Assembly (NCBI RefSeq): GCF_000328565.1
Contig: NC_019959.1
Location: 1-64,000 of the forward strand
Reading direction: 5' to 3'
Length of the DNA stretch: 64,000 bases
From: Mycobacterium sp. JS623
GTDB taxonomy: Bacteria; Actinomycetota; Actinomycetes; Mycobacteriales; Mycobacteriaceae
The notes under the pieces are model-generated. The model ran no database searches, had not been told where the DNA came from, and was given only the letters and a program-made list of their open reading frames with translations. Shown in pieces: positions 42,570 through 52,305 of this stretch. How positions within the stretch are numbered: the stretch's first letter is position 1; the number at the start of each line of letters is the position of its first letter. The position numbers and the translations under genes were made by a program.

Positions 42570-42919
42570 GCGGCGTCGCCGACGCCGAAGGTGCGGGTCC
42601 CGATCCAGGTGAGCCGGTCGGGTGGGATGCAGCTGGGCACGGTGATCTCGGGGTAGCTCGGGGTGCCGGTGGTGTGCTCGATGCCGGCGAGGTTGACCTC
42701 CCAGAGGTCCCACACCGGGTCTTCTGCGGCGAATCCGCCGCCTTCCAGTGCTTCGCCGGACATCCACCAGGCCAGGGCGGGTGTGGGTGCCAGGCTGATC
42801 CAGGGGTTGCGGTGATCGTCCTCGACGCCGTTCACGGCGGGCGTCGCACCGATGATCAAGCCGCGTCGACGAATTGACGCGCGCCGCGTGCTCGGTGACC
42901 AGTGGAAGGCGATCGCCAT
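42566..42919 (-). CDS. protein of unknown function behind a palindromic operator
   Basis: A 117-aa protein starting MAIAFHWSPSTRRASIRRRG; Trp-rich middle (NPWISLAPTPALAWWMSGEA, PVWDLWEVNLAG). A perfect 15-nt palindrome lies 4 nt before its ATG, so expression is probably controlled. No family recognised. Confidence 0.55.
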   Translation of the reverse strand: MAIAFHWSPSTRRASIRRRGLIIGATPAVNGVEDDHRNPWISLAPTPALAWWMSGEALEGGGFAAEDPVWDLWEVNLAGIEHTTGTPSYPEITVPSCIPPDRLTWIGTRTFGVGDAA

Positions 42920-42922
42920 GAC

Positions 42923-42937
42923 CGCACTTTAAGTGCG
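42923..42937. promoter_or_regulatory. perfect 15-nt palindrome CGCACTTTAAGTGCG
   Basis: 7-1-7 palindrome directly upstream of the start at 42919. Its position next to the ribosome site suggests a repressor operator. Confidence 0.5.
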
Positions 42938-42976
42938 AAGCGGGACACGGAGAGGATTCCGCTGCGAGGTCCAGTT

Positions 42977-44196
<1,220 letters not shown>

Positions 44197-44209
44197 AGGG
44201 GTCTCCTGG

Positions 44210-44686
44210 TTACGGGAAGTCGGGCCAGTGGCCGGTGAGGTCGACGGGACTGAGCCAGTGGAAGATCATGCCGCCGGGCAGGAATTCAGAGCATCCGAAG
44301 CCGCCGGCGTTGATCTCGGTGCAGATGACGCGGCCCTCGGGTGGCGGGATGTGGCCGGGGCCGCCGAGGTCGAGCATGGTGGCGGCCGGAGCCGCGTAGT
44401 CGCGGGCTCCCTGGAGGTCCTGGTCGCGGTAGGCGGCGGCGTGCTCGGTGAATCGCTGGCTGTACTGCCCGAAGTTAGCGGCCTTGGCGTCGAGGGCGGC
44501 TTGCCTACGGGCCAGGCCGGCGACGACGCCGACGGCGAGGGGATAGCCCATCGGGCCGTGGGTGGCGATGATGCGCTGCACTTCCTCGACGGCTTTCGGC
44601 CCGATCGCGGCGGCGCGCAGCTGCAGCTCGGCGTAGTTGTCGGCGGCGCGGAGCAGGTCGGCGGGGTTGACGTCTAGATGCGCCAT
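44210..44686 (-). CDS. EspC-like type VII secretion target
   Basis: A 158-aa protein. VNPADLLRAADNYAELQLRA, then an Ala-rich second helix (RRQAALDAKAANFGQYSQRF TEHAAAYRDQD), matches the EspC/DUF2580 'type VII secretion target' helical hairpin. The C-terminal extension has paired Cys (VICTEINAGGFGC). Probably exported by a host ESX system. Confidence 0.68.
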   Translation of the reverse strand: MAHLDVNPADLLRAADNYAELQLRAAAIGPKAVEEVQRIIATHGPMGYPLAVGVVAGLARRQAALDAKAANFGQYSQRFTEHAAAYRDQDLQGARDYAAPAATMLDLGGPGHIPPPEGRVICTEINAGGFGCSEFLPGGMIFHWLSPVDLTGHWPDFP

Positions 44687-44799
44687 GGTGGGCCTTCGGG
44701 CGGGGCGGGTAGCGGTTGCTGTCCACGGTAAAGGCGGTGGCGGACATGTGGGGCTGTGGTCGCTGGTGTGCGCGGAAGGGTGGCCATGCTGTCGGTCAT
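44674..44799 (-). CDS. 41-aa small ORF between VapB-like and EspC-like genes
   Basis: MTDSMATLPRTPATTAPHVR then a Pro-rich end. AGGGG lies 9 nt before the ATG, and the start is 4 nt behind the VapB-like stop. Its 3' end overlaps the next gene by 13 nt. Plausible linker gene, low confidence. Confidence 0.35.
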   Translation of the reverse strand: MTDSMATLPRTPATTAPHVRHRLYRGQQPLPAPPEGPPWRI

Positions 44800-44803
44800 C
44801 GGC

Positions 44804-45055
44804 TTATGCCCCTGCGCCTGGGTCGTAGTCGAGGATCTGTTCGCGGTCCTGCTTGGTGATGGGGTGGCCGTCGTTGAGGAGTGGCCACACTTCGGTGGCC
44901 ATGACGTTGAGCAGGTCTTCGGTGCGGGACTGCGTGAGGTTGATCTGCGCCTGGAGTGCGTACCGGATGGCGTCGATGCGGCTGGGCAGGTGCAGGCGCT
45001 GCATGAGGTCGTCGGCGAGGCGGATGACCTCTTCGTCTTCGACGGTGAGCGGCAT
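44804..45055 (-). CDS. VapB-type antitoxin, orphan
   Basis: An 83-aa protein. LTVEDEEVIRLADDLMQRLH then LPSRIDAIRYALQAQI resembles the PSK/VapB (Rv0623-like) antitoxin family. Ends in an acidic tail. TACCGT (45068-45063 on the minus strand) lies 7 nt before the ATG, so a leaderless start is likely. No PIN toxin follows. Divergent from the Phd-Doc pair across a shared operator. Confidence 0.65.
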   Translation of the reverse strand: MPLTVEDEEVIRLADDLMQRLHLPSRIDAIRYALQAQINLTQSRTEDLLNVMATEVWPLLNDGHPITKQDREQILDYDPGAGA

Positions 45056-45064
45056 AACTGCAAC

Positions 45065-45094
45065 GGTACCGCACTTGGTACCAAATGCGGTACC
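45065..45094. promoter_or_regulatory. triple GGTACC operator between divergent antitoxins
   Basis: GGTACC at 45065, 45077 and 45089 (12-bp period) inside a 30-bp near-perfect palindrome; only one base pair breaks the symmetry. It overlaps both inferred -10 boxes (TACCAT 45091-45096 plus, TACCGT minus), so one regulator could shut both promoters. Confidence 0.7.
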
Positions 45095-45102
45095 ATTTAA
45101 CC

Positions 45103-45306
45103 ATGCCCGCCCTGAACGTCCCGTTTGACGACACCGAAATGGAAGCGCTGCGTGCTGCTGCCCAGCAGTCGGACCAATCCCTCAAGGACTACGTGCACGA
45201 CGCCGCGATGCAGCGGGCTGACCGCCACAAGGAACAGGTAGCAGCGGCGGCGAAACTCGTCGCGCAGCGCTCGGCAGAGCTGAACCGCAGGCTGCGTGAC
45301 GAGTGA
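45103..45306 (+). CDS. antitoxin of the Doc module
   Basis: A 67-aa protein. [33 protein letters not shown] fits an RHH (CopG-like) DNA-binding domain, followed by a toxin-binding helix. TACCAT ends 6 nt before the ATG, so it is leaderless. Stop overlaps the Doc start (GTGA). Confidence 0.75.
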   Translation: MPALNVPFDDTEMEALRAAAQQSDQSLKDYVHDAAMQRADRHKEQVAAAAKLVAQRSAELNRRLRDE

Positions 45307-45683
45307 CGACATTTCTGGACCGCGATGACGTCCTGTGCGCCGCTGCGGCGGCACTCGACGGTCTGCCCGAAATAGCCGACTACGGGCTGCTCGATGCAGC
45401 GGTCGCACGGCCCAGCGCAACGGTGTTCGGACTAGATGCTTATCCGTCGCTGCTCACGAAGGCCGCGGCACTACTGCATTCCTTGGCTCGCAACCACGCC
45501 CTCGTCGATGGCAATAAGCGCACCGCGTGGGCTGCGGCGTGGACGTTCCTGACGATCAACGGCGTGGAGTTGTCTGCAACCTACGACGTCGACGCCGCGG
45601 AGCAGCTCATGCTCGACGTAGCTACGGGTGTACAGGAATCGGTCGACGAAATAGCCAGCGCGCTAGAAGGATTCGCGGCATAG
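45303..45683 (+). CDS. doc: Doc-type Fic-domain toxin
   Basis: A 126-aa toxin. The core [13 protein letters not shown] (His65, Asp69, Asn71-Lys72-Arg73) is the Doc form of the Fic motif. Doc phosphorylates EF-Tu and halts translation. GTG start is coupled to the antitoxin. Followed by a GTGATGCAG palindrome. Confidence 0.88.
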   Translation: MTTFLDRDDVLCAAAAALDGLPEIADYGLLDAAVARPSATVFGLDAYPSLLTKAAALLHSLARNHALVDGNKRTAWAAAWTFLTINGVELSATYDVDAAEQLMLDVATGVQESVDEIASALEGFAA

Positions 45684-45707
45684 CTCCGGCCACGCCAGGG
45701 CTATTGC

Positions 45708-45728
45708 GGTGATGCAGGCTGCATCACC
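45708..45728. repeat. GTGATGCAG palindrome, copy 2
   Basis: GGTGATGCAG-G-CTGCATCACC, a perfect 10-1-10 palindrome between the convergent doc gene and the 518-aa gene. Could end transcription from both sides. Confidence 0.7.
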
Positions 45729-45730
45729 GG

Positions 45731-47287
45731 TCACGCTTGGCGATGCGGCATGACCTCGTCGGCGTGGATGGCGATGGGGAGGGGTGAGGCTTGAATCTGC
45801 TGCCACAGCAGAAGGTTCGTCTCGACCGCCGCGTCCGGTGATTCGACGTCGGCGCCGGCGTCGACTAGGAGTCGGGTGAGGGTCTGGGCGAGGTCTTCGT
45901 CAGTGTCGGTGGGCCGATACCGCTTGCATGGCAGTGGCCAGACACCCCCGAGGCTGTCGCGGAAGAACGCGGCACCTTCAGCGAGGTAGGCCTGACGCAG
46001 CACACCGCGGGCCGGCACGGATACCCCGCACGTCACGATCACGGTCTCCCCCAGGCTGACGATCCAGCAGTCCGGCCAGTCCGGGTCGACGTGAAAACCA
46101 GTGGGGGCCAGGTGATCATCGGGGCCGAGTTCGACGGGAAGCATCGACAGGGCGAGTTGGTAGCCGATCTCGTCGCGGCGTGATGTGCTGGCAGGGCGGA
46201 GCCGGGTCAGCCATTCGTCGACCAACGGGTGCTGCCGGTTTGTCGGCTTGATGACGTAGGTCAAGTGCGCGACCGGATAGCCGCCTGCGACCGTGGCGGC
46301 GCGGGCGGCAATGAGCGGGTTCGGTACCCGCTGGTGCAGGAACAGCGCCGCCTCGCCGGGCGTGCGGGGTTGCGGGGTGCTGTCGTTGCCGATGGCGGGG
46401 AACGCGGCGTGGGTCAAGCCAGGAAACGGCGCGTATTGGTCTCTGCCGCCGACGAATTGGCCGCACAGGTCGTGCTCGATGGTGCGGATCATCTTGGCGA
46501 TCGTGTGGCGGAGTCCGGTGGAGCTGTCCGGGGTGAGGATGTCGAGCAGTGCGGCCGGGTCACGCTCCGCGGTGGCTGGTGTGATGGCCAGGGGGTCGTC
46601 GCCTGGCCGCCACATGAGCATCGCGTCGCGTTCCCGCAGTCCATGGGGCCACCACGGCAGGTCCGTGCGCAGCAAGTTGGCGACGTCGCCCCAGACGCAG
46701 CGTTCGACGCCGGCGGGTAGATCGTCGTCGCCGCCACCGAGGACAACGGGTCGGCCGTCGGCGACCCACACTGCCGGCTGCACCCCGCGATTGCCGGTTG
46801 GTGCGTCATCGCCGGTGGGAATGGCGACAGCACTGGCCCAACTCAAGTGTCCGAGAAGGCGTTGCGCGGTCTCGGGATTGGTGGCCCCTGGGCAATCGCG
46901 GACCGGGTAGCCGACCGCGACATGGCCGCGGCCGTCGGACGGTTCCCAGGCGTGCACGACGAACTCTTGGCCGCCGGCGCCGACCTCGACGCTGGTGGCG
47001 AAGAGCATCCGTGCCGGCCGTCGCGGGGCGTCGGGCACCGGAAAGAGGCGCGGCATGAGGCCGAGAGTGCCGCGTGGGTCGGCGGATTCGTTTACCCACT
47101 GGAAGATGTCGGCGTAGCTCCACCGCGTCTCGTTGTGCAGGCGTGGTGGGTAGGCGTTCAGGAAGTCGTGCAGCAGCGGCCGGGTCCGTTTGTCGAAGCT
47201 CAGGATCTCTCCGATGCGTTCGGCGCTGAGGTCGCGCCGGAACCACCGCGAGTGCGACATCCACTCGCCTGGGGAGACCAACCGCAT
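45731..47287 (-). CDS. protein of unknown function (518 aa)
   Basis: Starts MRLVSPGEWMSHSRWFRRDL with GGAAGGACGAG upstream. Contains GGGDDDLPAGVERCVWGDVA, a Pro/Arg-rich middle and a C-terminal VSLGETVIVTCGVSVPARGV. No domain recognised, no signal peptide or TM. A large accessory gene of the element. Confidence 0.6.
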   Translation of the reverse strand: MRLVSPGEWMSHSRWFRRDLSAERIGEILSFDKRTRPLLHDFLNAYPPRLHNETRWSYADIFQWVNESADPRGTLGLMPRLFPVPDAPRRPARMLFATSVEVGAGGQEFVVHAWEPSDGRGHVAVGYPVRDCPGATNPETAQRLLGHLSWASAVAIPTGDDAPTGNRGVQPAVWVADGRPVVLGGGDDDLPAGVERCVWGDVANLLRTDLPWWPHGLRERDAMLMWRPGDDPLAITPATAERDPAALLDILTPDSSTGLRHTIAKMIRTIEHDLCGQFVGGRDQYAPFPGLTHAAFPAIGNDSTPQPRTPGEAALFLHQRVPNPLIAARAATVAGGYPVAHLTYVIKPTNRQHPLVDEWLTRLRPASTSRRDEIGYQLALSMLPVELGPDDHLAPTGFHVDPDWPDCWIVSLGETVIVTCGVSVPARGVLRQAYLAEGAAFFRDSLGGVWPLPCKRYRPTDTDEDLAQTLTRLLVDAGADVESPDAAVETNLLLWQQIQASPLPIAIHADEVMPHRQA

Positions 47288-47381
47288 GCTCGTCCTTCCG
47301 CTCAGATCCGAGTATCGCACCGCTTCGTGACAGATGGCCGCGCCGAATATGACCGGGTACGTACGTCTCGCCCCGGCCTCG

Positions 47382-47420
47382 GAGACCCGCACAGTGTTAC
47401 GTCACGTGACAGTGGGTCTC
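47382..47420 (-). terminator. inverted repeat downstream of small membrane gene
   Basis: GAGACCC (47382-47388) and GGGTCTC (47414-47420) close a 25-nt loop holding ACGTCACGTGA. Placed just past the stop of the 75-aa gene, so it may be a terminator. Confidence 0.4.
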
Positions 47421-47429
47421 TGCGGGGTG

Positions 47430-47657
47430 TCAGGAGCGGCTGCGCCCGCGTAGCCACCGCACACCGACCACCAGGAGCACAACGAGCACAACACCGATGA
47501 CCAACGTCGGGGCGAGGCGAAACAGCGAGTGAGCCACGTCGCTGCCAGTTCGCCACGCGAAGCCACGCATCAGGGTGTCGACAAGGCCACCACCACTGCC
47601 GTGGTGAGAGGTGGCAGCCCAAGCGTGCTGGGTGTCGGGAATGACGGTGTGGCTCAC
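47430..47657 (-). CDS. 75-aa membrane protein
   Basis: GTG start with GAAAGG upstream. Soluble N-terminus (HTVIPDTQHAWAATSHHGSG), one strong TM (LAPTLVIGVVLVVLLVVGVR) and a basic tail (RWLRGRSRS). Divergent from the kinase gene. Function unknown. Confidence 0.55.
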   Translation of the reverse strand: MSHTVIPDTQHAWAATSHHGSGGGLVDTLMRGFAWRTGSDVAHSLFRLAPTLVIGVVLVVLLVVGVRWLRGRSRS

Positions 47658-47809
47658 GGATAGCACCTTTCGTTGTGGGATAGCGCGACCGTAGGTGGGC
47701 CGCGAGACACCGCCGCCGAACGGTCAGCAAGCTCCCAGCGGCGCGGCGCGGCCAAAAAGTGATCAGGGGATTGCGCACCGTGACCGCCCGGCCAGGCAAA
47801 CTTGTACAC

Positions 47810-49561
47810 ATGGTGTCGGTCGGGTCCATCGTTGCGGGGTACCGCATCGAACGCGTGCTGGGCACCGGCGGGATGGGCACGGTCTACCTGGCGAAGAACC
47901 CAACCCTGCCGCGCTACGACGCACTCAAGGTCCTCGACGCCGAGCTGTCCCGCGATCGCACCTTCCGGGACCGCTTCATCCGCGAAGCCGACATCGTCTC
48001 CGCCTTCGACCACCCCAACATCGTCTCGGTGTACGGCCGCGGTGAAACCTCCGACGGCGAACTGTGGATCGCCCTGCAATACGTCAACGGCACCGACGCC
48101 GAGGAAGCGCTGCGCTCGGGGAAGATGACCCCGCGCCAGGCCATCCACATCGTCACCGAGGTCGCCAAGGCCCTGGACTACGCGCACCAGCGCAACGTCG
48201 TGCACCACGACGTGAAGCCGGCCAACCTACTGCTGGCCCACGAGGACGGCGCGCTCGACCGGGTGCTGCTCACCGACTTCGGGGTGGCGCGCCCGATCGA
48301 CGACACCGACCGCGCCATGGATGGCGCGTTCACCGCGACCCTGGCCTACTCGGCGCCCGAGGTGATCACCGGCGAGTACGCCGACGGCCGGGCTGACCTC
48401 TACTCCCTGGGCTGCACCTTGTTCCGGCTGCTGACCGGTAAGCAGCCGTACTTTCAGGCTGACGACGTGGTTGGCACCATCCGGGCGCACCTGCAGCAGA
48501 CCCAGCCTTTGGTGTCTGACCACCTGTCGTGGGCCACCCCCGACGTCGACGCGGTGATCGCGAAAGCGCTCGCCAAGGACCCCGCCCAGCGGTACACCTC
48601 CGCGCGGGAGTTCGCGGCAGCGGCCGCCGCCGCAGTGCGTGACGCCGCGGCTGCGCGCCAGGCCGGTGTACCGGTGCGCCAGAGCGCGCCGCCGGCTGGC
48701 GAGGGTGCGCCAGCGCCGTACCGGGCCGCTCCGGAACCGCCGCCGGCCGGCCAGGCGCCCTACACCTTCACGCCCTCCCCAGCGAGAACCAACTCGAGCC
48801 CGCCCGCCGCGCACTCACAGCCGCTACCGACGCCGGAGTCGTCCGCGTCCCCGGCTGAGGTCCCACTAGCGGCGGCGGAGCCCGAGGCGTTGCCGCCGCC
48901 GGCGGAGGACGGGCAGAAGTTCAGCGACCTGACCGACTTCCGGTCGACGATCAAGCCGCGCCGGCAGCGTCCCCAGTTGCCGAAGGCCCCGAGGCTGTCC
49001 CCGGTCGGCTGGCTGTGGACGGCCGCAGCGGTCCTGGCGGTGATCGCCGCTGTGCTCATCACGGTGGTGATCAACAGGTTCTCCACCAGCTCCACCGAGA
49101 CAGCCTCGTCGTCGACGAGCGCCACGGCCGCGGCGGGCCCGGACTACACGGCCCAGCTGAGGAAGCTGCTGCCCGCCGGCTACCCCGCCGGGGCTTGCAC
49201 CCCGGCTACCTCGACGCCGGCCGGTGCCCGCGCCGCGGTGTCCTGCACGCAGAACACCGACCCCGGTGGGCCCGCCTCGGCGACCTACACGCTGGCCCAG
49301 GATTCGGCGGCGCTGCAGTCTGCCCTCAACGCGGTGATCACCACCTCGACGCAGGTGGTCTGCCCCGGCAACATCCAGTCGCCAGGCCCGTGGCGTCGTA
49401 ACGCCAACCCGACCGTGCCGGCCGGAACGCTGTACTGCGCGACCACCGGCGATCAGGCGATCGTCGCCTGGACCACGGACTCAGAACGGCTGCTCAGCGT
49501 CACCCGTGCGAACGTCACCACCATGGATGACCTGTACCGATGGTGGACGTCGCACTCCTGA
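47810..49561 (+). CDS. membrane Ser/Thr protein kinase
   Basis: A 583-aa kinase. Gly loop GTGGMGTVYLA (18-28), Lys40, catalytic loop VHHDVKPANLLL (His132-His133-Asp134, so an HHD not HRD form), DFG 156-158, APE at about 182. A Pro-rich juxtamembrane part precedes a TM at about 400-422 (WLWTAAAVLAVIAAVLITVV) and an external domain with four Cys (GACTP, VSCTQ, VVCPG, LYCAT), like PknH-type sensors. ATG 47810; GTG 47813 is possible. Probably senses the envelope and phosphorylates plasmid or host targets. Confidence 0.9.
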   Translation: MVSVGSIVAGYRIERVLGTGGMGTVYLAKNPTLPRYDALKVLDAELSRDRTFRDRFIREADIVSAFDHPNIVSVYGRGETSDGELWIALQYVNGTDAEEALRSGKMTPRQAIHIVTEVAKALDYAHQRNVVHHDVKPANLLLAHEDGALDRVLLTDFGVARPIDDTDRAMDGAFTATLAYSAPEVITGEYADGRADLYSLGCTLFRLLTGKQPYFQADDVVGTIRAHLQQTQPLVSDHLSWATPDVDAVIAKALAKDPAQRYTSAREFAAAAAAAVRDAAAARQAGVPVRQSAPPAGEGAPAPYRAAPEPPPAGQAPYTFTPSPARTNSSPPAAHSQPLPTPESSASPAEVPLAAAEPEALPPPAEDGQKFSDLTDFRSTIKPRRQRPQLPKAPRLSPVGWLWTAAAVLAVIAAVLITVVINRFSTSSTETASSSTSATAAAGPDYTAQLRKLLPAGYPAGACTPATSTPAGARAAVSCTQNTDPGGPASATYTLAQDSAALQSALNAVITTSTQVVCPGNIQSPGPWRRNANPTVPAGTLYCATTGDQAIVAWTTDSERLLSVTRANVTTMDDLYRWWTSHS

Positions 49562-49596
49562 GCCTGTGAACGAGGGCAGTTCCGCCCTGAATTCCT

Positions 49597-49773
49597 GTGA
49601 AGGTATTCATCGTTTCCATCCTGGCCATCCAGACCCTGCTGTTCCTGGCGCTGGCGTTCTACACCGTCCACACCACCGGCAGCACCGACGGACTGGCCGA
49701 CATCGCCAACTCCAAGCTGATGTGGATCAACGCTGCCGCACTGGCCGTCGCCGCCGGGCTGCGCCGCAAGTAG
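49597..49773 (+). CDS. 58-aa two-TM small membrane protein
   Basis: GTG 49597: VKVFIVSILAIQTLLFLALA, then a short external loop and a second hydrophobic stretch (MWINAAALAVAAGLRRK). Lies 35 nt behind the kinase stop, so likely in the same transcript. Function unknown. Confidence 0.5.
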   Translation: MKVFIVSILAIQTLLFLALAFYTVHTTGSTDGLADIANSKLMWINAAALAVAAGLRRK

Positions 49774-49781
49774 GACGGCGC

Positions 49782-50774
49782 TCATGTGCACACCGGCAGC
49801 CGGACCTCCGCGGGCTCCACCGCGCGCTCACCCTTGAACGAGGGATGCCGTAGCCAGCGACCCTCGACGTACTCGCGGTACGCCACCTCGACGACCAGAC
49901 GCGGCTCCACCCACCGCACCCCCGGCACCTCGATCGGGTTGCTCACCGGTGAGGTGGCCCGCCGGGTCGGATGCAGCTGCGCGTAGAGGCGCCGCCGGGT
50001 CGAGTCGCTGAACCCGGTGCCGACCTGACCGCACGCCACCAGGTCCCCGGCCGCGTCGTGACCGGCGACCAGCAGCGAGCCCACGCAGCTGCGGCCACCG
50101 GGCCCGCTGGCGCACCAGTAGCCCGCTACGAGCAGCTCAGCGCTGGCCCGGTATGGGGTCTTGCGCCAATGGGGGCTGCGCTCCCCCGGTGTGTACGGGG
50201 AGTCGAGTCGTTTGGTGACGATGCCTTCCATGCCGTGCGCGGCGCAGGCCTGCAGCGCATCGGCGGGGGCGACGCCGAGCATCGCGCGGGGCACCGTCAG
50301 CACCGGTGACTTGTCCACCACCATCACGGTGTCGAGCAGCTCGCGGCGCTGCCCATACGGGGCGTTGGTGAGGTCGCGCCCGTCGAGCTGGATGATGTCG
50401 AAGGCCAGCATGCGGACGGGAACCTCACGCAGCAGCTGGGCGCTGGGCCGGCGCTGCTGCGGCCAGCGGCGCTGCAAGCGGGTGAACGATGGCCGACCGT
50501 GGGCGTCGACGGCGACGATTTCGCCGTCGAGCACCATCGGGCGATCACCGACGGCTGCGGCGACGCGGGACAGTTCCGGGAAGCAGCTCGACACGTCGAG
50601 GCCGTTGCGGGAGAACACGGTCACCCTGCCGTTGGCCAGCAGGAGGGTCGCGCGTTGGCCGTCGAATTTCACTTCGACAGCCTGGTCGTCACTGGCCGGG
50701 GGTGGGGTGCCCAGGGTGGCGAGCATCGGCGCGAACGCGGGATCGCGTACGGCGAGCTTGCGGCTGGTGGACAC
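49782..50774 (-). CDS. ATP-dependent DNA ligase (LigC-like)
   Basis: A 330-aa ligase. Nucleotidyl motif I EVKFDGQR (Lys36 forms the AMP adduct), motif III VLDGEIVAVDAHGRP, LAFDIIQLDGRDL, EGIVTKRLDSPY (motif IV), HWRKTPYR (motif V), then an OB domain. Resembles mycobacterial LigC-type repair ligases. No Ku or polymerase is nearby, so it would serve general nick sealing or plasmid replication or transfer. GTG 50774 chosen. Confidence 0.87.
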   Translation of the reverse strand: MSTSRKLAVRDPAFAPMLATLGTPPPASDDQAVEVKFDGQRATLLLANGRVTVFSRNGLDVSSCFPELSRVAAAVGDRPMVLDGEIVAVDAHGRPSFTRLQRRWPQQRRPSAQLLREVPVRMLAFDIIQLDGRDLTNAPYGQRRELLDTVMVVDKSPVLTVPRAMLGVAPADALQACAAHGMEGIVTKRLDSPYTPGERSPHWRKTPYRASAELLVAGYWCASGPGGRSCVGSLLVAGHDAAGDLVACGQVGTGFSDSTRRRLYAQLHPTRRATSPVSNPIEVPGVRWVEPRLVVEVAYREYVEGRWLRHPSFKGERAVEPAEVRLPVCT

Positions 50775-50823
50775 GTTTCGACGGTACGCGCGAGACCCGA
50801 CGGTGCCGCTTCTGTGACCGGGC

Positions 50824-50844
50824 GGTGATGCAGCCTGCATCACC
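50824..50844. repeat. GTGATGCAG palindrome, copy 3
   Basis: GGTGATGCAG-C-CTGCATCACC, a perfect 10-1-10 palindrome about 50 nt upstream of the ligase start. Confidence 0.7.
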
Positions 50845-50856
50845 TGCGAATGTGAT

Positions 50857-50920
50857 GCGCCCCGGCCGTCAGGGGGGAGGGACGGCCGGGGCGCGGACGC
50901 GCCCCAGGGGGGAGGGGGCG
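50857..50920 (-). terminator. tandem GC-rich hairpins
   Basis: A 14-bp stem (GCGCCCCGGCCGTC at 50857-50870 with its complement at 50881-50894) is followed by a second GCGCCCC/GGGGGCGC hairpin to 50920. They lie between the EccC-like gene and the ligase, both on the minus strand, as a strong terminator. Confidence 0.65.
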
Positions 50921-51095
50921 CTGAATTTCACGCTAACAGCGTTGATGGACACCGCGGCCCGGCGAAAACATGCGGAGAAACGCGAAAGCCGGGCGACCAG
51001 CAAAACGTGCTGGCTCCCGGCTCCACTTCCCCGGCTCTTCACCGAGACGCACTGATCTTAGCGCTTCGCTGTGGGCTCGTACCAGCTTCGCGGTG

Positions 51096-52097
51096 TCACC
51101 CAGGCTGTTGTTGCGTCGCGGGTGCGAACCGTCGAGCTGCCGCCGAAATGGCCGAGCGTGATGGGTGAAAACCGTTGAACGCAACGGAGGTCTGGTTGCC
51201 TTTTGTGACCAGCCAACCCGCGCCTGGTCGAGCAGCAGGAAGGTGTGCGGCCTCGACGGTGCCCAGCAGCCGGCGGGATTCGGCCTCGGTGGCGGTTCTG
51301 AGCACGATATGACAAGTCGTGTTGTCGAAAAGCGGTCGCGGTGAACTGATTCTGGACGTAGAGGCCAGCAGATGCACCCCGAGGGCGCGCCCCTTCCGGG
51401 TGAGTACGTCGAGGGCGTCGAGGAGCGTCGGGCGACTTCTGTGGAGGGTATAGACGTCGTCGACAACGACGATGAGGAAGGGCAGCGCGGGCAGGGTGGA
51501 GTTCGGTGCGGCGTGGGCCTGGTGGTAATCGCTGATGGTGTCGAACGGTGCGCCGTTGGGGCCGGCGTCGGCCAGGATGCGCGTGCGTTCGGCGAGGACG
51601 GATCGGATGGTGTCGACGAACTCGGTGGCCGAACGGTCAACACGTTCCAGGTCGGTGAAGCAAGCACGGACATGCGGGAAGTCGGCGAAGGTGTCGGCGA
51701 TGCTGTGCTTGCGGGGATCTCCGAGGATCAGCTGCACCTCGTCGGGTGAGTGCCGGATACACAGCGCAAAGATCAGACTCATCAGCGCGGTCGATTTGCC
51801 GCTGCCTGTTGTGCCGGTGATGAGTCCGTGGGGTCCACTGCCGCCCTCGTGTTCGTCGCGCAGGTCCAGCCAGATGGGCGTGCCATCGGGTTGAAGGCCG
51901 GCCGGGATCTGGAGGGCGGGCGCTGAGGGGCCCAATGAGGTGGTTTCATCCAGCAGTTTCAGCAGTGTGGCCGTTGGGGTGGCGTCCGCCGTGTCCGCTC
52001 GCTGATCGTCTACCTGGCGGCGTGCTCGGGTGTAGGAGTCGCCAGTCGCTTGTTGGTGTTTTCGTGCCTTGCGCTTGAACGCGTTGTCGTCGGTCAT
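51096..52097 (-). CDS. FtsK/EccC-like DNA or secretion ATPase
   Basis: A 333-aa protein with one FtsK/SpoIIIE domain: GPHGLITGTTGSGKS (Walker A 95-102), LILGDPRKHSIADTFADFPH and Walker B FLIVVVDD, SPRPLFDN. Much shorter than EccC (three ATPase domains), yet the GPHGL..G motif is EccC-like. It may be a minimal conjugative coupling ATPase or an accessory to a host ESX system. ATG 52097. Confidence 0.78.
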   Translation of the reverse strand: MTDDNAFKRKARKHQQATGDSYTRARRQVDDQRADTADATPTATLLKLLDETTSLGPSAPALQIPAGLQPDGTPIWLDLRDEHEGGSGPHGLITGTTGSGKSTALMSLIFALCIRHSPDEVQLILGDPRKHSIADTFADFPHVRACFTDLERVDRSATEFVDTIRSVLAERTRILADAGPNGAPFDTISDYHQAHAAPNSTLPALPFLIVVVDDVYTLHRSRPTLLDALDVLTRKGRALGVHLLASTSRISSPRPLFDNTTCHIVLRTATEAESRRLLGTVEAAHLPAARPGAGWLVTKGNQTSVAFNGFHPSRSAISAAARRFAPATQQQPG

Positions 52098-52305
52098 CGC
52101 GAATTGTTCTCCCGTCCAAAGGTATCCGTTGCGGCGCAGCCCACATCTGCGGTGCAACGGTCTTCGGTTGGGTGTCGCGGAACCCCGTGGGTCTTGTCCC
52201 GTAGGTGGTGCGAACCGATGTGGGCGATTCGTTCCGATCGGGAGTCAGGCCGCCGCGGGCGGCACACCAAACAGTGTAGGGGGCGACTGGGACACCCGAG
52301 GGCAC

